Translations under genes and position numbers: made by a program
Shown here: piece after piece, positions 42,711-52,470 of the stretch
Position numbering within the stretch: the first letter of the stretch is position 1
Layout: the number at the start of each line of letters is the position of its first letter
The notes under the pieces: generated by a model
Seen by the model: the letters and a program-made list of their open reading frames with translations, nothing else
The model's database searches: none
What the model was told of the DNA's origin: nothing
Assembly: GCF_047303175.1 (NCBI RefSeq)
Contig: NZ_CP138945.1
Source of the DNA: Prochlorococcus_E sp000760215
Lineage (GTDB): Bacteria; Cyanobacteriota; Cyanobacteriia; PCC-6307; Cyanobiaceae
Direction: 5' to 3' (one strand)
DNA length: 64,000 nucleotides

Positions 42711-44405
42711 ATGAAAAACCTATTTGAAGCATCGACAATAAATACTTTCGCTGAGTTTTCACAACAGGCTGACTATTCGCTCATGGATTCACTCCAAGAG
42801 GATCCTCAAGCAACCGACAATGGCCACGATCACCTCCCTCGCCAAGTTTTCTCCGGTCATTACGTACCGGTCACACCCACGCCTATCCCAGCTCCGGAAT
42901 ACATCGCACACAGCAAAATCTTCTTTAACGAGCTAGGACTGAGCCATAACCTTGCCCTTGACGCACAATTCCGCAAGCTATTTTCAGGCGACACTAGCGT
43001 AGCGCGAAAGCCAATGCGTCCTATTGGTTGGGTGACTGGTTATGCTCTTTCGATCTACGGAACTGAATATATCCAACAATGTCCGTTTGGGACAGGAAAT
43101 GGCTACGGCGATGGTCGAGCAATATCCGTGTTCGAAGGTCTTTTCAACGGTAGACGCTGGGAAATGCAACTGAAAGGAGGAGGCCCGACTCCATACTGCC
43201 GTGGAGCCGATGGGCGTGCCGTACTTCGTTCCAGCATGCGGGAGTTTCTGGCGCAAGACTACATGCAGGCCCTAGGAGTTCCGACTTCACGATCTCTAAC
43301 GCTATATGTGTCCCGATCCGAAACAGTGCGCAGGCCCTGGTACTCCAAAGAGTCTAGTTCTATAGATCCCGACATACTCGTGGACAATCCCGTGGCTATC
43401 ACAACACGAGTTGCACCATCCTTTCTACGTGTCGGGCAAATTGAGCTGTTTGCACGTCGTGCCCGTAGTAATGCACATCAGGGTGCATTGAACGAGCTAC
43501 AGATGATCGTAAAGCACCTGATAGAAAGGAATTATAAGCAGGTCATTGATCCAAATCTTCCCTTCAACGATCAAGTAGTCGAGCTAGCCCAATTATTTCG
43601 CGGTCGACTCATATCATTGGTAGCCAACTGGATACGTATTGGCTACTGCCAAGGCAATTTCAATAGTGATAACTGCGCTGCGGGTGGATTCACTCTCGAC
43701 TATGGGCCATTCGGATTCTGCGAAATGTTCGATCCTAAGTTCCAGCCATGGACAGGTGGTGGCAACCATTTTTCATTCTTTAATCAACCTCTTGCTGCTG
43801 AAGCAAATTATCACATGTTCTGGGCAGCCATTCGACCCCTCCTCAAAGACAACTCGGCAACAGTGGAAAGGCTGGATCAAATCCGAGAAGGCTTCACCGA
43901 AGCAATGAGTCAGGAGATCGAGGCCATGTGGGCAAAGAAGCTCGGCTTAATTAGCCATGATGCAACTCTGACAAACGAACTGCTAGAGCTCATGACCTTA
44001 TCCAAAGTTGACTATACAATCTTTTTCCGAAAGCTATCTAACATTCCCGAGCAACTCTCCATCTTGAAAGAGAGCTTCTATCAGACCAGTTCAGAACAGA
44101 TTGATGCACGGTGGAGTCGCTGGATCCAACTATGGAGGAATCGCATCAGGGGCAACGGTGAACTAAAAGTGACATCTGCAGCGATGAAACGCGTTAATCC
44201 CAAATACACCTGGCGTGAATGGATGATCGCACCCGCTTATGAAAAAGCTGAGCTAGGTGATTACAGCCTAATCAAAGAGCTACAGGATGTTCTCAGCAAT
44301 CCCTATGACGAGCAATCATTAGAAGTGGAGATGAAGTACAACCGACTCAAACCCAAGAATTTCTTCAACATAGGAGGTATATCCCACTACAGCTGTTCAT
44401 CTTGA
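42711..44405 (+). CDS. selO: Protein adenylyltransferase SelO (YdiU/UPF0061)
   Basis: 564 residues. Family motifs include HYVPVTPTPIPAPE, GWVTGYALSIYG, EMQLKGGGPTPYCRGADGR and FEALFN-type FEGLFNGRRWEMQLKG, then NWIRIGYCQGNFNSDNCAAG. SelO is a pseudokinase that transfers AMP to Ser/Thr/Tyr of redox-related proteins. Third-codon and overall GC content look clearly higher than in neighbours, suggesting horizontal acquisition. Start ATG 42711 fits family length. Confidence 0.9.
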   Translation: MKNLFEASTINTFAEFSQQADYSLMDSLQEDPQATDNGHDHLPRQVFSGHYVPVTPTPIPAPEYIAHSKIFFNELGLSHNLALDAQFRKLFSGDTSVARKPMRPIGWVTGYALSIYGTEYIQQCPFGTGNGYGDGRAISVFEGLFNGRRWEMQLKGGGPTPYCRGADGRAVLRSSMREFLAQDYMQALGVPTSRSLTLYVSRSETVRRPWYSKESSSIDPDILVDNPVAITTRVAPSFLRVGQIELFARRARSNAHQGALNELQMIVKHLIERNYKQVIDPNLPFNDQVVELAQLFRGRLISLVANWIRIGYCQGNFNSDNCAAGGFTLDYGPFGFCEMFDPKFQPWTGGGNHFSFFNQPLAAEANYHMFWAAIRPLLKDNSATVERLDQIREGFTEAMSQEIEAMWAKKLGLISHDATLTNELLELMTLSKVDYTIFFRKLSNIPEQLSILKESFYQTSSEQIDARWSRWIQLWRNRIRGNGELKVTSAAMKRVNPKYTWREWMIAPAYEKAELGDYSLIKELQDVLSNPYDEQSLEVEMKYNRLKPKNFFNIGGISHYSCSS

Positions 44406-44423
44406 CAGAGTAAAGAAACAATT

Positions 44424-44567
44424 ATGCTTATTCAATTCTTTACACTCGCAAATTTGTCAAAGGGAGTAGAACCAACCTCTCTGCTCGGTCTAACTATTAT
44501 CTTTTGTGGGATTGTATTTACTGTAGGCTTACCCCTCTTACTAATTCTTAAAGGAAGAAAAGACTAA
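44424..44567 (+). CDS. 47-residue single-helix membrane protein
   Basis: MLIQFFTLANLSKGVEPTSL, then a helix (LGLTIIFCGIVFTVGLPLLL) and a basic tail (KGRKD). Resembles photosystem or cytochrome b6f accessory peptides in size but matches none I know. Located between selO and ggt. Confidence 0.5.
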   Translation: MLIQFFTLANLSKGVEPTSLLGLTIIFCGIVFTVGLPLLLILKGRKD

Positions 44568-44632
44568 TGAGTGTGAATGCTCTGTCACCTTGAGATTAGA
44601 AGTAATCTCAAATCCTCTCAAAACTATCTCTA

Positions 44633-46444
44633 TTGAAATTTTTCAAACGTGCATTGAAAACATACAAACAATTCGGGCTAGCTCTTCTGTTCTCACTTCC
44701 TTTACCACTTATTGCGCAAGTTAACTGGAAGGCACCAGAAAGTATTGATAAAAAAAAGGCCAGAGTGTCATCTGCAAGAGGACAGGCTGTTGTTGTTACT
44801 GCTAATCCATTAGCAAGTGACGCAGCTCTTAAGACCTTGGAAAAGGGCGGCACCGCAATGGATGCTGTGGTTTCAGCTCAGACAGTGCTTGCTGTTGTTG
44901 AACCGCAAAGCTCAGGTTTAGGAGGTGGATCTTTTCTGTTGTATTGGGACCAGGCAAAAAAATCTTTATCCGCACTTGATGGTAGAGAATCTGCCCCAGG
45001 TCAAGTCGAAGAGGGTATTTGGACAACATCTACTGGAGAAGGAGTTCCATGGCCACAAGCGACTAGAAGCCTCTCAGCAATAGGAGTTCCAGGGACAACG
45101 GCATTGCTTTGGGAAGGTCACCGACAGTTTGGACGTTTGCCTTGGGAAGCTAATTTCAAAGAGAGTATTCAACTTGCTAAAGAGGGATTCATTCCGAGTC
45201 CTCGCTTACTTAGATCAATCTCTTTAGCACAGACATTAGGGGTTAACCATAGTCTAACTTTTAAATCTCTCTATCTCCCTAATGGATCTCTCCCAAATGA
45301 AAAGATTCCATTTCGCAACTCCAAATTGGCATCAAGCTTAAGCCGTATCGCAACGGGGGGTAGTAATGAATTTTATCGAGGGGAAATCGCCAATGAAATT
45401 ATAGATAATCTCCAACTTCATCAGAAAAGCAATAAACAAGTTAAAACAATAACTTACGAGGATTTAGCAAATTATAAAGTCCAGAAGCGCAACCCTATCT
45501 GTCGCAAATACAGAACATGGAAAATCTGTTCTTTTCCACCTCCAAGCGGGGGAGGAGTTGCTGTATTACAAGCTCTTGGGACATATGAGTTTTTGACAAC
45601 AAAAAGGGCCCCAGAAAAGACGATTAGCCGTTGGCACCTTCTGGCAGAATCTTTAAGGTTTGCAGATGCCGATCGTTCTCACTGGATAGGAGACCCTATT
45701 GATTGGCCAGTTCCACTCGAAGGGTTGCTAGATAAGGACTATATTGAGAATAGAGCAAATGCTATTAAGACAAGTATTACAACATTCCGCCCTTTACCAG
45801 GGAAGCCAAAAGGTAGTGAATTACTAGATTTAGCAAGTCAGCCACGCACGACCGGTGGAGGCACAACACATCTAGTAGTAGTTGATATAGATGGCAATAT
45901 CGCCTCCTATACAAGTTCAGTCGAGACGGTATTCGGAAGCAGGTATTTGTCTGGAGGCATGGTCTTAAACAACCAACTAACGGACTTCTCTTTTGTATCC
46001 AACATCTCAGGGAAACCAATTGCTAATCGGATGAAAGCCAATAAGCGTCCTATGAGTTCTATGTCTCCAGTTATAGTCTTTCATGATGATCGTCCAGTTT
46101 TGGCACTTGGCTCACCAGGTGGCTGGCTTATCCCCCATTACATAACAAATGCATTAATTGGTGCTCTGGATTTAGATCTGTCGCCCATAGAAGTAGTTAG
46201 CCAAAAGTTACTATCAGTTCGCCCTGATTACACTGTGCTTGAAAAAAATGGTAACTGGTCAAAAGCCGATGCGAATATCTATAAAGAACTAACAAGTCTT
46301 AGCCACCAAATTAAATATAGTTCTTTTAGCAGTGGGCTAGCTGTAATCAAATGGCATAATGGAAGCTGGCACGGTGCTGCTGACCCAAGAAGAGAAGGGA
46401 AAGCAGTAAGCTTGCAAGTAAAGGGGAATAGGCTCGTCAAATAG
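44633..46444 (+). CDS. ggt: Gamma-glutamyltransferase
   Basis: 603 residues with a TTG start and a signal peptide (LALLFSLPLPLIAQ). EPQSSGLGGGSFLLYW and the autocleavage region GGGTTHLVVVDIDGN, where the nucleophile Thr begins the small subunit, are diagnostic. Conserved SMSPVIVF and GSPGG follow. It hydrolyses or transfers gamma-glutamyl groups of glutathione in the periplasm. No operon partner is seen. Confidence 0.9.
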   Translation: MKFFKRALKTYKQFGLALLFSLPLPLIAQVNWKAPESIDKKKARVSSARGQAVVVTANPLASDAALKTLEKGGTAMDAVVSAQTVLAVVEPQSSGLGGGSFLLYWDQAKKSLSALDGRESAPGQVEEGIWTTSTGEGVPWPQATRSLSAIGVPGTTALLWEGHRQFGRLPWEANFKESIQLAKEGFIPSPRLLRSISLAQTLGVNHSLTFKSLYLPNGSLPNEKIPFRNSKLASSLSRIATGGSNEFYRGEIANEIIDNLQLHQKSNKQVKTITYEDLANYKVQKRNPICRKYRTWKICSFPPPSGGGVAVLQALGTYEFLTTKRAPEKTISRWHLLAESLRFADADRSHWIGDPIDWPVPLEGLLDKDYIENRANAIKTSITTFRPLPGKPKGSELLDLASQPRTTGGGTTHLVVVDIDGNIASYTSSVETVFGSRYLSGGMVLNNQLTDFSFVSNISGKPIANRMKANKRPMSSMSPVIVFHDDRPVLALGSPGGWLIPHYITNALIGALDLDLSPIEVVSQKLLSVRPDYTVLEKNGNWSKADANIYKELTSLSHQIKYSSFSSGLAVIKWHNGSWHGAADPRREGKAVSLQVKGNRLVK

Positions 46445-46543
46445 CAGAGCGAGGGCGAAGCTGCTAACTAATGAAAATAATACCAGCTTTAATGTCAATC
46501 GATCTCTGCGATTCTTGCAATCCTATACTGGAAAACACTAGGC

Positions 46544-46837
46544 TTAAGCAGCCTTATTCTCTTCTTGTTTATCAGAAGTTTTTGGAACAAATTTTAAAAG
46601 CTGATCATCTATTTCAATTGACTCATCTAAAACTGAAGGGAAGGAAGCTTTTATCAAAAGCTGAATAAGACTCTTGATAGATACAAAAAACATCTTAGTA
46701 ATCTCGAACATGTTACTAAGTTCTTCTTTAATTAGCTTCTGAAATTCTTCTTTGGTTACGTAAGTTGTAATAGTCCATCCAGTTAAACCAATGAAAAACA
46801 AGGAGAAAAGCACAGTAAGAATAGTGAGCATTATCAA
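46544..46837 (-). CDS. 97-residue membrane-anchored protein
   Basis: N-terminal helix (MLTILTVLFSLFFIGLTGW), then a long helical region (KEEFQKLIKEELSNMFE and SIKSLIQLLIKASF) with an acidic/Lys tail. A membrane-anchored coiled-coil-like protein. No family recognised. Confidence 0.5.
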   Translation of the reverse strand: MIMLTILTVLFSLFFIGLTGWTITTYVTKEEFQKLIKEELSNMFEITKMFFVSIKSLIQLLIKASFPSVLDESIEIDDQLLKFVPKTSDKQEENKAA

Positions 46838-47126
46838 TGTTAATAAGGCTTCCTATTTATAACTAATTTCTATAGACATGGCAAAACAAAAAGCAAGCCA
46901 ATGACTAATTAAAAATCAAAGGGCTTTGATGACAAGGGGTTCTTCAAAGTAGCTACAACCCATACTCGCAAGCTGATTCCTTCTCCACGGGAAACTTTAG
47001 CTCAATAATGGTCTCTAAAAGAAGTTAGAAATACTCTTTTGTTTTATACCGAATCATCCACAATGCAAGCCAATTCGCACTGTCTAAGTGTTGGATTTGT
47101 TAAGCACTCTAGAGTTCTTGCCATAT

Positions 47127-47270
47127 CTACTGAGAAAGCTCTCCATCTGAAGTCCATTTAAGAATTATTCTACGCTGGTCAGGGACATTAACGACTTGTT
47201 GCGATCTTAATAAAAAGCTAGTCTCAAGGTCTTCTAATTGTTTTTTGCCGATCTTAAATCTTTTGAATAT
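47127..47270 (-). pseudogene. Startless coding remnant
   Basis: A 48-codon open frame without any usable start reads FKRFKIGKKQLEDLETSF, then LLRSQQVVNVPDQRRIIL and KWTSDGELSQ before its stop. Composition looks coding, but a stop lies just upstream. Likely the 3' end of a decayed gene; identity unknown. Confidence 0.35.
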
Positions 47271-47374
47271 CTACAAAGTCGAGCAGTACAAGATTGAATA
47301 ATTCTCTTATTTTTATTATTAAAACAAGTGATTGAGGCTCCTTTAGGACTGTGATTAAATAGGTGTGATTTTTA

Positions 47375-47536
47375 TCATTGCTCCAACACCTCTTCATAAT
47401 AAGTAGTTACACATTCAGTTAAGCATTCAATATCCTCATCATTTAATGAGCATGCTGTAATGCAATTATAATATAAATCCCTTGGATTTAATGGTTTAGG
47501 ATTGGAATCTTCTTTTTCACCTTTAATGCTAGACAT
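47375..47536 (-). CDS. Small twin-CxxxC protein (paralogue of the gene at 7564)
   Basis: 53 residues: MSSIKGEKEDSNPKPLN then DLYYNCITACSLNDEDIEC and LTECVTTYYEEVLEQ. Same C-x3-C-S-L-x-D-x4-C-x3-C spacing as the 7564..7716 product. Lies in a gene-poor stretch, so survival of the frame supports function. Possible disulfide hairpin or metal site; unknown. Confidence 0.6.
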   Translation of the reverse strand: MSSIKGEKEDSNPKPLNPRDLYYNCITACSLNDEDIECLTECVTTYYEEVLEQ

Positions 47537-48061
47537 GGTTTCAATATCTCCAGAACGGAAGCAATTTTTATCATAAAATTTTTAATTATTACTATTAACA
47601 TAAAGTACCTAAGAATATTTACCTAAATTATTTTTCAATGCGAGTGCTCTAAGCCAACCTAATCAATTCCTTCTTAAGAGCAGTTCGCGCAACAGATTTA
47701 AGAAAATTAAAATTAATCTAAAAAGATTTCCTTAAATTATTATAAGTGCAATTACCTAATCAAAATATATATAATTTAATGATTTATTTTATTTTCAGTT
47801 ACAACAACATTGCTTAACTCTTCTCACTAAAAGTAGGGGTCTTATAAGAATGCTCTTTATGCTGAATAAATAAATATTTTACTCTCAGTGAAATCATTGA
47901 GTTCAGACTGCAAAAATCTCAAATAGGAAGGCTTATCACAACTTTCTAGCTTTCCTAATTAAGCTCAATTATTGCAGAGGCATAGCATATAACTATCTTT
48001 CTATCGTTGGTTACTCCTCTGTTCATGCTTTGATTCGCATACATACTAATCATTAGCAACC
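47537..48061. other. Gene-poor AT-rich stretch
   Basis: About 520 bp with no ORF I can support. It precedes a decayed dnaB fragment, so it may hold further unrecognisable gene debris. Confidence 0.4.
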
Positions 48062-48079
48062 AATATCCTCCTCCATCGC

Positions 48080-48432
48080 TGGAAAGGATATAGGGATAAT
48101 AGTGGAACCATATGGAGCCGTAGAATCACCAAACTTTTAAAAACAATGGTAGGAGAACTTAACGTCCCAGTCATTCCCCTTTCCCAACTAAACAGAAGAC
48201 TTGAGTCTCGATCTAACAAAAGACCTTTGTTGAGTGATCTTCGTGAATAAGTCTCAATAAAAGCAATGCTGACTTCGTTATGATGATGTATCAAGATGAG
48301 TACTACAACCCTGAAACTATTGATGGAGGCATTACAGAATTCGTCGTTTGTAAGCCTTGCAATGGTCCCATTGGTACTGTAAAACTTCTATTTGAAACGC
48401 AGTACACAAGATTCAGAAATGTAACTGCGTAA
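48080..48432 (+). pseudogene. Decayed 3' end of a dnaB replicative helicase gene
   Basis: The first frame reads RRITKLLKTMVGELNVPVIP, then LSQLNRRLESRSNKRPLLSD and LRE before a TAA; this matches the DnaB core (ITRSLK...ELNVPVIALSQL...R.NKRP..SDLRE). After a frameshift it continues SNADFVMMMYQDEYYNP, and TVKLLFETQYTRFRN at the end, the DnaB C-terminus. An internal stop and one-base shift make it non-functional. A second, shorter copy is at 56884..57060. Confidence 0.85.
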
Positions 48433-48469
48433 AAACCACATTATTTCTCAATTCGACGAGAGTCATCCT

Positions 48470-49102
48470 ATGATTTTTCCTTTTTTAGAACGTAAGTATT
48501 TTTTTATGGCTTTAGTTCCGTTATTTTTGTGCTCACTTCTTGTAGCTAATCCTGCCTTGGCCCATCATCCTTTTGGGATGGGCGATAGTTCTGCACTTTC
48601 AGCTTGGGAAGCTCTACTTAGCGGTGTCGGGCATCCATTGCTTGGACCTGATCATTTGCTTTTTATGCTAGGCATAGCCCTTTTGGGACTAAAAAGAACC
48701 AAGAAATGGATCTTTCCACTTTTGGCTGTTGCTTTAGCAGGAAGTGCACTAGCACAGTTACTTCCTTTACCTGGTTTATTAGCTCCATGGGCAGAAGCAC
48801 TTGTCTCTTTATCTTTGGCAATAGAAGGCTTGATTATTCTGAATTTTGTGAGTTCAAAATGGCTCTTACCCATGTTTTCTTTACACGGCTTCTTGCTTGG
48901 AAGCACAATTGTTGGAGCTGAAGCTACACCTTTAATAGGTTATTTTTTAGGTCTTCTGCTTTCTCAAACAGCTTTACTATTCTTTGTTACGGCAATATCT
49001 CAAAAAAGCATTAATTGGCTAGGGGCAAATGAACGACTCTTAACTGCTGGAATATGGATAGGGATAGGCTCAGCGTTCTCCTGGGTTGCCATAGTGGACT
49101 AA
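48470..49102 (+). CDS. hupE: HupE/UreJ-family membrane protein
   Basis: 210 residues. Signal peptide ending NPALA, then HHPFGMGDSS and GVGHPLLGPDHLLFMLG, the family's metal-binding His-Asp-His signature, followed by about five more helices. HupE/UreJ proteins are nickel or cobalt transporters. No urease or hydrogenase gene is in the window, so Ni supply for another enzyme (for example Ni-superoxide dismutase or urease elsewhere) is inferred. Confidence 0.8.
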   Translation: MIFPFLERKYFFMALVPLFLCSLLVANPALAHHPFGMGDSSALSAWEALLSGVGHPLLGPDHLLFMLGIALLGLKRTKKWIFPLLAVALAGSALAQLLPLPGLLAPWAEALVSLSLAIEGLIILNFVSSKWLLPMFSLHGFLLGSTIVGAEATPLIGYFLGLLLSQTALLFFVTAISQKSINWLGANERLLTAGIWIGIGSAFSWVAIVD

Positions 49103-49435
49103 AGAATTTGAATTTTAAACAAGTTTTTTTACGTCATCACTAATCAAGAGTCCACAAAAATGAGAATAGATATCAACCCTTTAAAAAATCAAGTTCAACC
49201 TTAATGCCTTAGAAAGACATCGATAAGCCTCTACCTGGTCAGCAAGAAATCATTTGTACTATTGCAAGCCTTTAATTCATAAGGCATGATCAGGAACCGG
49301 CTCAAAAATTGGCACACCTGACAAGTGTATTCGTGGTGAAATGAAAATTGATTGGTCAGCTAGGGGTTACATAAGGCCAAGAAAAAGATTTGATTTCACT
49401 TACCACTTCCTCCTCACAACTTCCACGAAATCCTC
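49103..49435. other. Intergenic stretch without genes
   Basis: About 330 bp between hupE and the SIMPL gene. No ORF, RNA-like hairpin or repeat was recognised. Confidence 0.4.
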
Positions 49436-50227
49436 ATGAAAGCCTTTTCATTTTTGAAAACCTTATCCACTAACTCCGTTCAAATATTTCGCAGAACTCC
49501 TCCTCTTGTTTTCGCAATGTCCATCCTCTCAGTAGGGGGATTCATCGGATTTACAAGTGCGACCAAAATCTTAGTGTCAGGGCTAAAACCTGCAGAGGAC
49601 ACAATCACTGTTACTGGAGCCAGTACAGAACGCATCGAAAGTGATATGGCAAAATGGGACATCAAGGTTCAGACCAAAGGATCTTCTCAGATTAATTCTT
49701 ACCAAAACCATACGAAGTCAATGAAAAAAACAATTGACTTCCTTAATAGCTATGGCCTCAAGACGAATGACTACCAAACAATAGAATTAGGATCTGCTAT
49801 TACATCAAAACAGGTTACTAAAAACAATAAAACAGGTAAAATTATTTCTACTGATTGGCTAACTAGTCAATCAATAGAGATAGAAAGCTCAGACGTCGCC
49901 AATATTAATAAAGTACATCGAAAAATAAGTAAATTACTTGGTCAAGGGATAATGGTAAAGCCTAGCAGGCCCAAATTTACCTATACAAAACTTGCTGGGA
50001 AACGAATAGATATGCTTGCCAAAGCTACTAAGGATGCTCGCATTCGTGCAGAAGCAATTGTCCGTGAGACAGGCTCAACACTTGGCAGTGTTAAGAGGGT
50101 AAATACTGGTGTTTTTCAAATCACAGTGCCTAATTCAACACGCGTTAGCAGTTGGGGCTCTTATGATACAAGCACAATCAAAAAAGACATCACTGCCGTT
50201 ATGGGTGTCACTTTTGCGGTCAAATAA
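49436..50227 (+). CDS. SIMPL-domain (DUF541) exported protein
   Basis: 263 residues. A hydrophobic N-terminus (PPLVFAMSILSVGGFIGFTS) anchors or exports the protein. DTITVTGASTERIESDMAKW is the typical DUF541 start; later EIESSDVANINKVHRKI and ARIRAEAIVRETGSTLGSV match the oligomeric SIMPL fold. Members form large ring-like or envelope assemblies of uncertain role. Confidence 0.8.
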   Translation: MKAFSFLKTLSTNSVQIFRRTPPLVFAMSILSVGGFIGFTSATKILVSGLKPAEDTITVTGASTERIESDMAKWDIKVQTKGSSQINSYQNHTKSMKKTIDFLNSYGLKTNDYQTIELGSAITSKQVTKNNKTGKIISTDWLTSQSIEIESSDVANINKVHRKISKLLGQGIMVKPSRPKFTYTKLAGKRIDMLAKATKDARIRAEAIVRETGSTLGSVKRVNTGVFQITVPNSTRVSSWGSYDTSTIKKDITAVMGVTFAVK

Positions 50228-50606
50228 AAATCCCTTGACTATGTTAACCTCCATAGCGAAAAGCTATGTGATTAGAGCATTCAGCATGGCGGAGTTTCAC
50301 TTAATAATAAAAACAACCGCTGGTTCTCAATTGACCGAATTAGCCAAATAAAATCTACTTCAAGGTAAATCTGGGAGGGGAGCAATAGCCCAAAAATCAC
50401 AATGCCAGTAAAAAGTAGAACTTATAGCAACTCTTTATAGTCATATTGGAACCATAAGTAATCAGCTGCTTTTGGTAAACCAAATTCGGTTTATAGAGGG
50501 AGTAACAAGCATTTCATGAGTTATAAGGATCAGCATTTGTTGAAGAATCTAAGCTCGAGAGTCAGCAAAAATCAAAACTCGTCTCAAAAGTTTTGAACAA
50601 GAATAG
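50228..50606. other. Intergenic stretch without clear genes
   Basis: About 380 bp. A very short frame (MAEFHLIIKTTAGSQLTELAK near 50286) is too weak to call. No hairpin or repeat recognised. Confidence 0.35.
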
Positions 50607-51554
50607 CTATTTCTTTTTACTCAAAAGTTCTTTCCCTTTACTTATGTCAACTACATCTCCAATAAGTTCTTCACTCACTTGCCATAGCTCTTCTCTTTCA
50701 TTGCTATTTAAAGCTAATGGTGCTATACGACAAAGCTTCGGATAACCTCTGAAATTGAACCTAGGTCCATATTGCTCTCCAGTTTTTGCAGTTGGTTCAG
50801 TTGCGGCAAGAAGTTGAGGGAGAGCTCCCATCCGAGAACTCTGAAACATCGGATCCATTAATTTATAGGCTAAGGCCTCTTGCCAAGATCCATTGAGTTT
50901 TACTGATGTAGATTGCAAGTTCGTTCTAGCTAAGCCCGGATGGGCAGACAACGAGGCAATATCTAAATTTGATTGCTGTAATCTATTACTCAGCTCTAAA
51001 GCAAACATAACATTCGCAAGCTTGCTTTGAGAGTACGAAGACCATCGATCATATTCTCCCCTTCCTTGAAGATCATCCAACTTAATTTTGCCCATATATT
51101 GAGCTCCAGAAGAAACAGTTACAACACGTCCCCCTTGCTGTTTAGCAATTAGTGGCAGCAACTTAAGAGTCAAAGCCATATGACTAAGATGATTGACTGC
51201 AAATTGGAGTTCAATCCCTTGTTTGCTATATGTTTCAGGAGGAGCCATTACACCAGCATTATTAATCAAAAGATCTAATTTTTTATATTTGACAGCAATT
51301 TTATCTAGTGCTTTATTTACTTTTTCTAAGTCAGCAAGATCTATCTCTAGTACATCAATTTTCCCACAATTAGTTTCATCAAGAAGTTTCTGTCGTGATC
51401 TCTCTGCTTTCTCTAATGTTCGACAAGCAAGGATTACAGTTGCACCCTTTTCAAGTAAAGCTTGTGATGTATCGAAGCCTAAACCACTATTTGCACCAGT
51501 TACAAAAGCTGTTCGGCCTTCTTGACTAGGAATTGAATTGATAGACCAAGCCAT
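50607..51554 (-). CDS. Short-chain dehydrogenase/reductase (retinol dehydrogenase/WWOX-like)
   Basis: 315 residues. TGANSGLGFDTSQAL (cofactor loop), INNAGVMAPP (NAG), VSSGAQ (Ser) and YSQSKLANVMFALEL (Tyr-x3-Lys) are present. The long C-terminus and FAVNHLSHMALTL are typical of the retinol dehydrogenase/protochlorophyllide reductase-like branch, but it lacks POR-specific features I would expect. NADPH-dependent reductase, substrate unknown. Confidence 0.85.
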   Translation of the reverse strand: MAWSINSIPSQEGRTAFVTGANSGLGFDTSQALLEKGATVILACRTLEKAERSRQKLLDETNCGKIDVLEIDLADLEKVNKALDKIAVKYKKLDLLINNAGVMAPPETYSKQGIELQFAVNHLSHMALTLKLLPLIAKQQGGRVVTVSSGAQYMGKIKLDDLQGRGEYDRWSSYSQSKLANVMFALELSNRLQQSNLDIASLSAHPGLARTNLQSTSVKLNGSWQEALAYKLMDPMFQSSRMGALPQLLAATEPTAKTGEQYGPRFNFRGYPKLCRIAPLALNSNEREELWQVSEELIGDVVDISKGKELLSKKK

Positions 51555-51585
51555 TTAATTTTCGTTAAAAGTATGAATATTAAAG

Positions 51586-51687
51586 TTATTCATTATCTAA
51601 ACATGAAACAAGAAGATAAAAAGTTGAAGCGTTAACTGCAGTGAGCAATGCAAGCGCAGCTAGTACAGCAATTAATAAGCATTTCAT
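51586..51687 (-). CDS. 33-residue membrane peptide
   Basis: MKCLLIAVLAALALLTAVN, then ASTFYLLVSCLDNE. Its ATG overlaps the TGA of the upstream gene (ATGA), so the two are coupled. A signal-like or single-helix peptide; unknown role. Confidence 0.5.
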   Translation of the reverse strand: MKCLLIAVLAALALLTAVNASTFYLLVSCLDNE

Positions 51688-51848
51688 GAATAATAACGAT
51701 CTGCCATTTCTTGCAGCATCTTGTGGATGTGTTCGTTTTGAGCGTTGGTTTGTTCTTTTAGTTTCTCGCATGCACCTTTAACTTGCATCCATACCGCTTC
51801 CATCACCTCACGTTCTTCTGCAGTTGGTTTCCACTTAGAAGTTTCCAT
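51684..51848 (-). CDS. 54-residue helical hypothetical protein
   Basis: METSKWKPTAEEREVMEAVW, then QVKGACEKLKEQTNAQNEHI and HKMLQEMADRYYS: one long soluble helix. Stop overlaps the next start by 4 bp. Coupled with a membrane peptide; no family known. Confidence 0.6.
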   Translation of the reverse strand: METSKWKPTAEEREVMEAVWMQVKGACEKLKEQTNAQNEHIHKMLQEMADRYYS

Positions 51849-51988
51849 ATGAGAGGATCGCTTAATGGATAACTATTGGTCTAACAAGGTCAGATTTCCT
51901 CATAATGAGATCGACGATTCCGTATTGCTGTAAAGCAGAAAATTTCATTAATTCAGCTTTGAATTTTTGATCTTTATTAGCAAAGTAA

Positions 51989-52267
51989 CTAATCAGCAGT
52001 CCAAACTGACTGATCAAAGCTGGTCATATCAACATTATGAGTAGCGATCCAATCACCATTAGCTGCAAGGAACTTATCTAAATCCCCTTCCTGATGCTGA
52101 TGAATAACAATCACCTCCTGAGGGTCTTCTTTATTAACACCTCTATATAACGGGTTGATGCCATGCTCTGCATGCCTTCTATTCGCTTCATCACTGTCAA
52201 AAATGGCTGACCATTCAGAAAAAGTTCCATTGAGTTTGAAGGTTACGACAGTGGTTTCCAATGACAT
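51989..52267 (-). CDS. DUF3764-family protein
   Basis: The frame opens at 52357, but the Met at 52267 (MSLETTVVTFKLN) fits the family. 92 residues: SEWSAIFDSDEANRRHAEHG, INPLYRGVNKEDPQEVIVIH and DLDKFLAANGDWIA. DUF3764 proteins are small picocyanobacterial proteins of unknown role, with a ferredoxin-like fold suggested by the strand-helix pattern. Confidence 0.8.
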   Translation of the reverse strand: MSLETTVVTFKLNGTFSEWSAIFDSDEANRRHAEHGINPLYRGVNKEDPQEVIVIHQHQEGDLDKFLAANGDWIATHNVDMTSFDQSVWTAD

Positions 52268-52470
52268 CAAAAAAGTGCAATTGAAGTTAGCGTGACAGAC
52301 TTTGAAGAATATTTCTGTGCCAGCGAACATCTCTTCAGGCTCCCCTGACAAAAGCATTTCTCAAAACTAATAGCAATAAGTTCAGGATAAGAAAAACAAG
52401 ACAAGGAGGCTTCCTGCACAGGTTCCTTCAAATAGTATTAACACACTACAATTCACCCAAATCAAATGAT

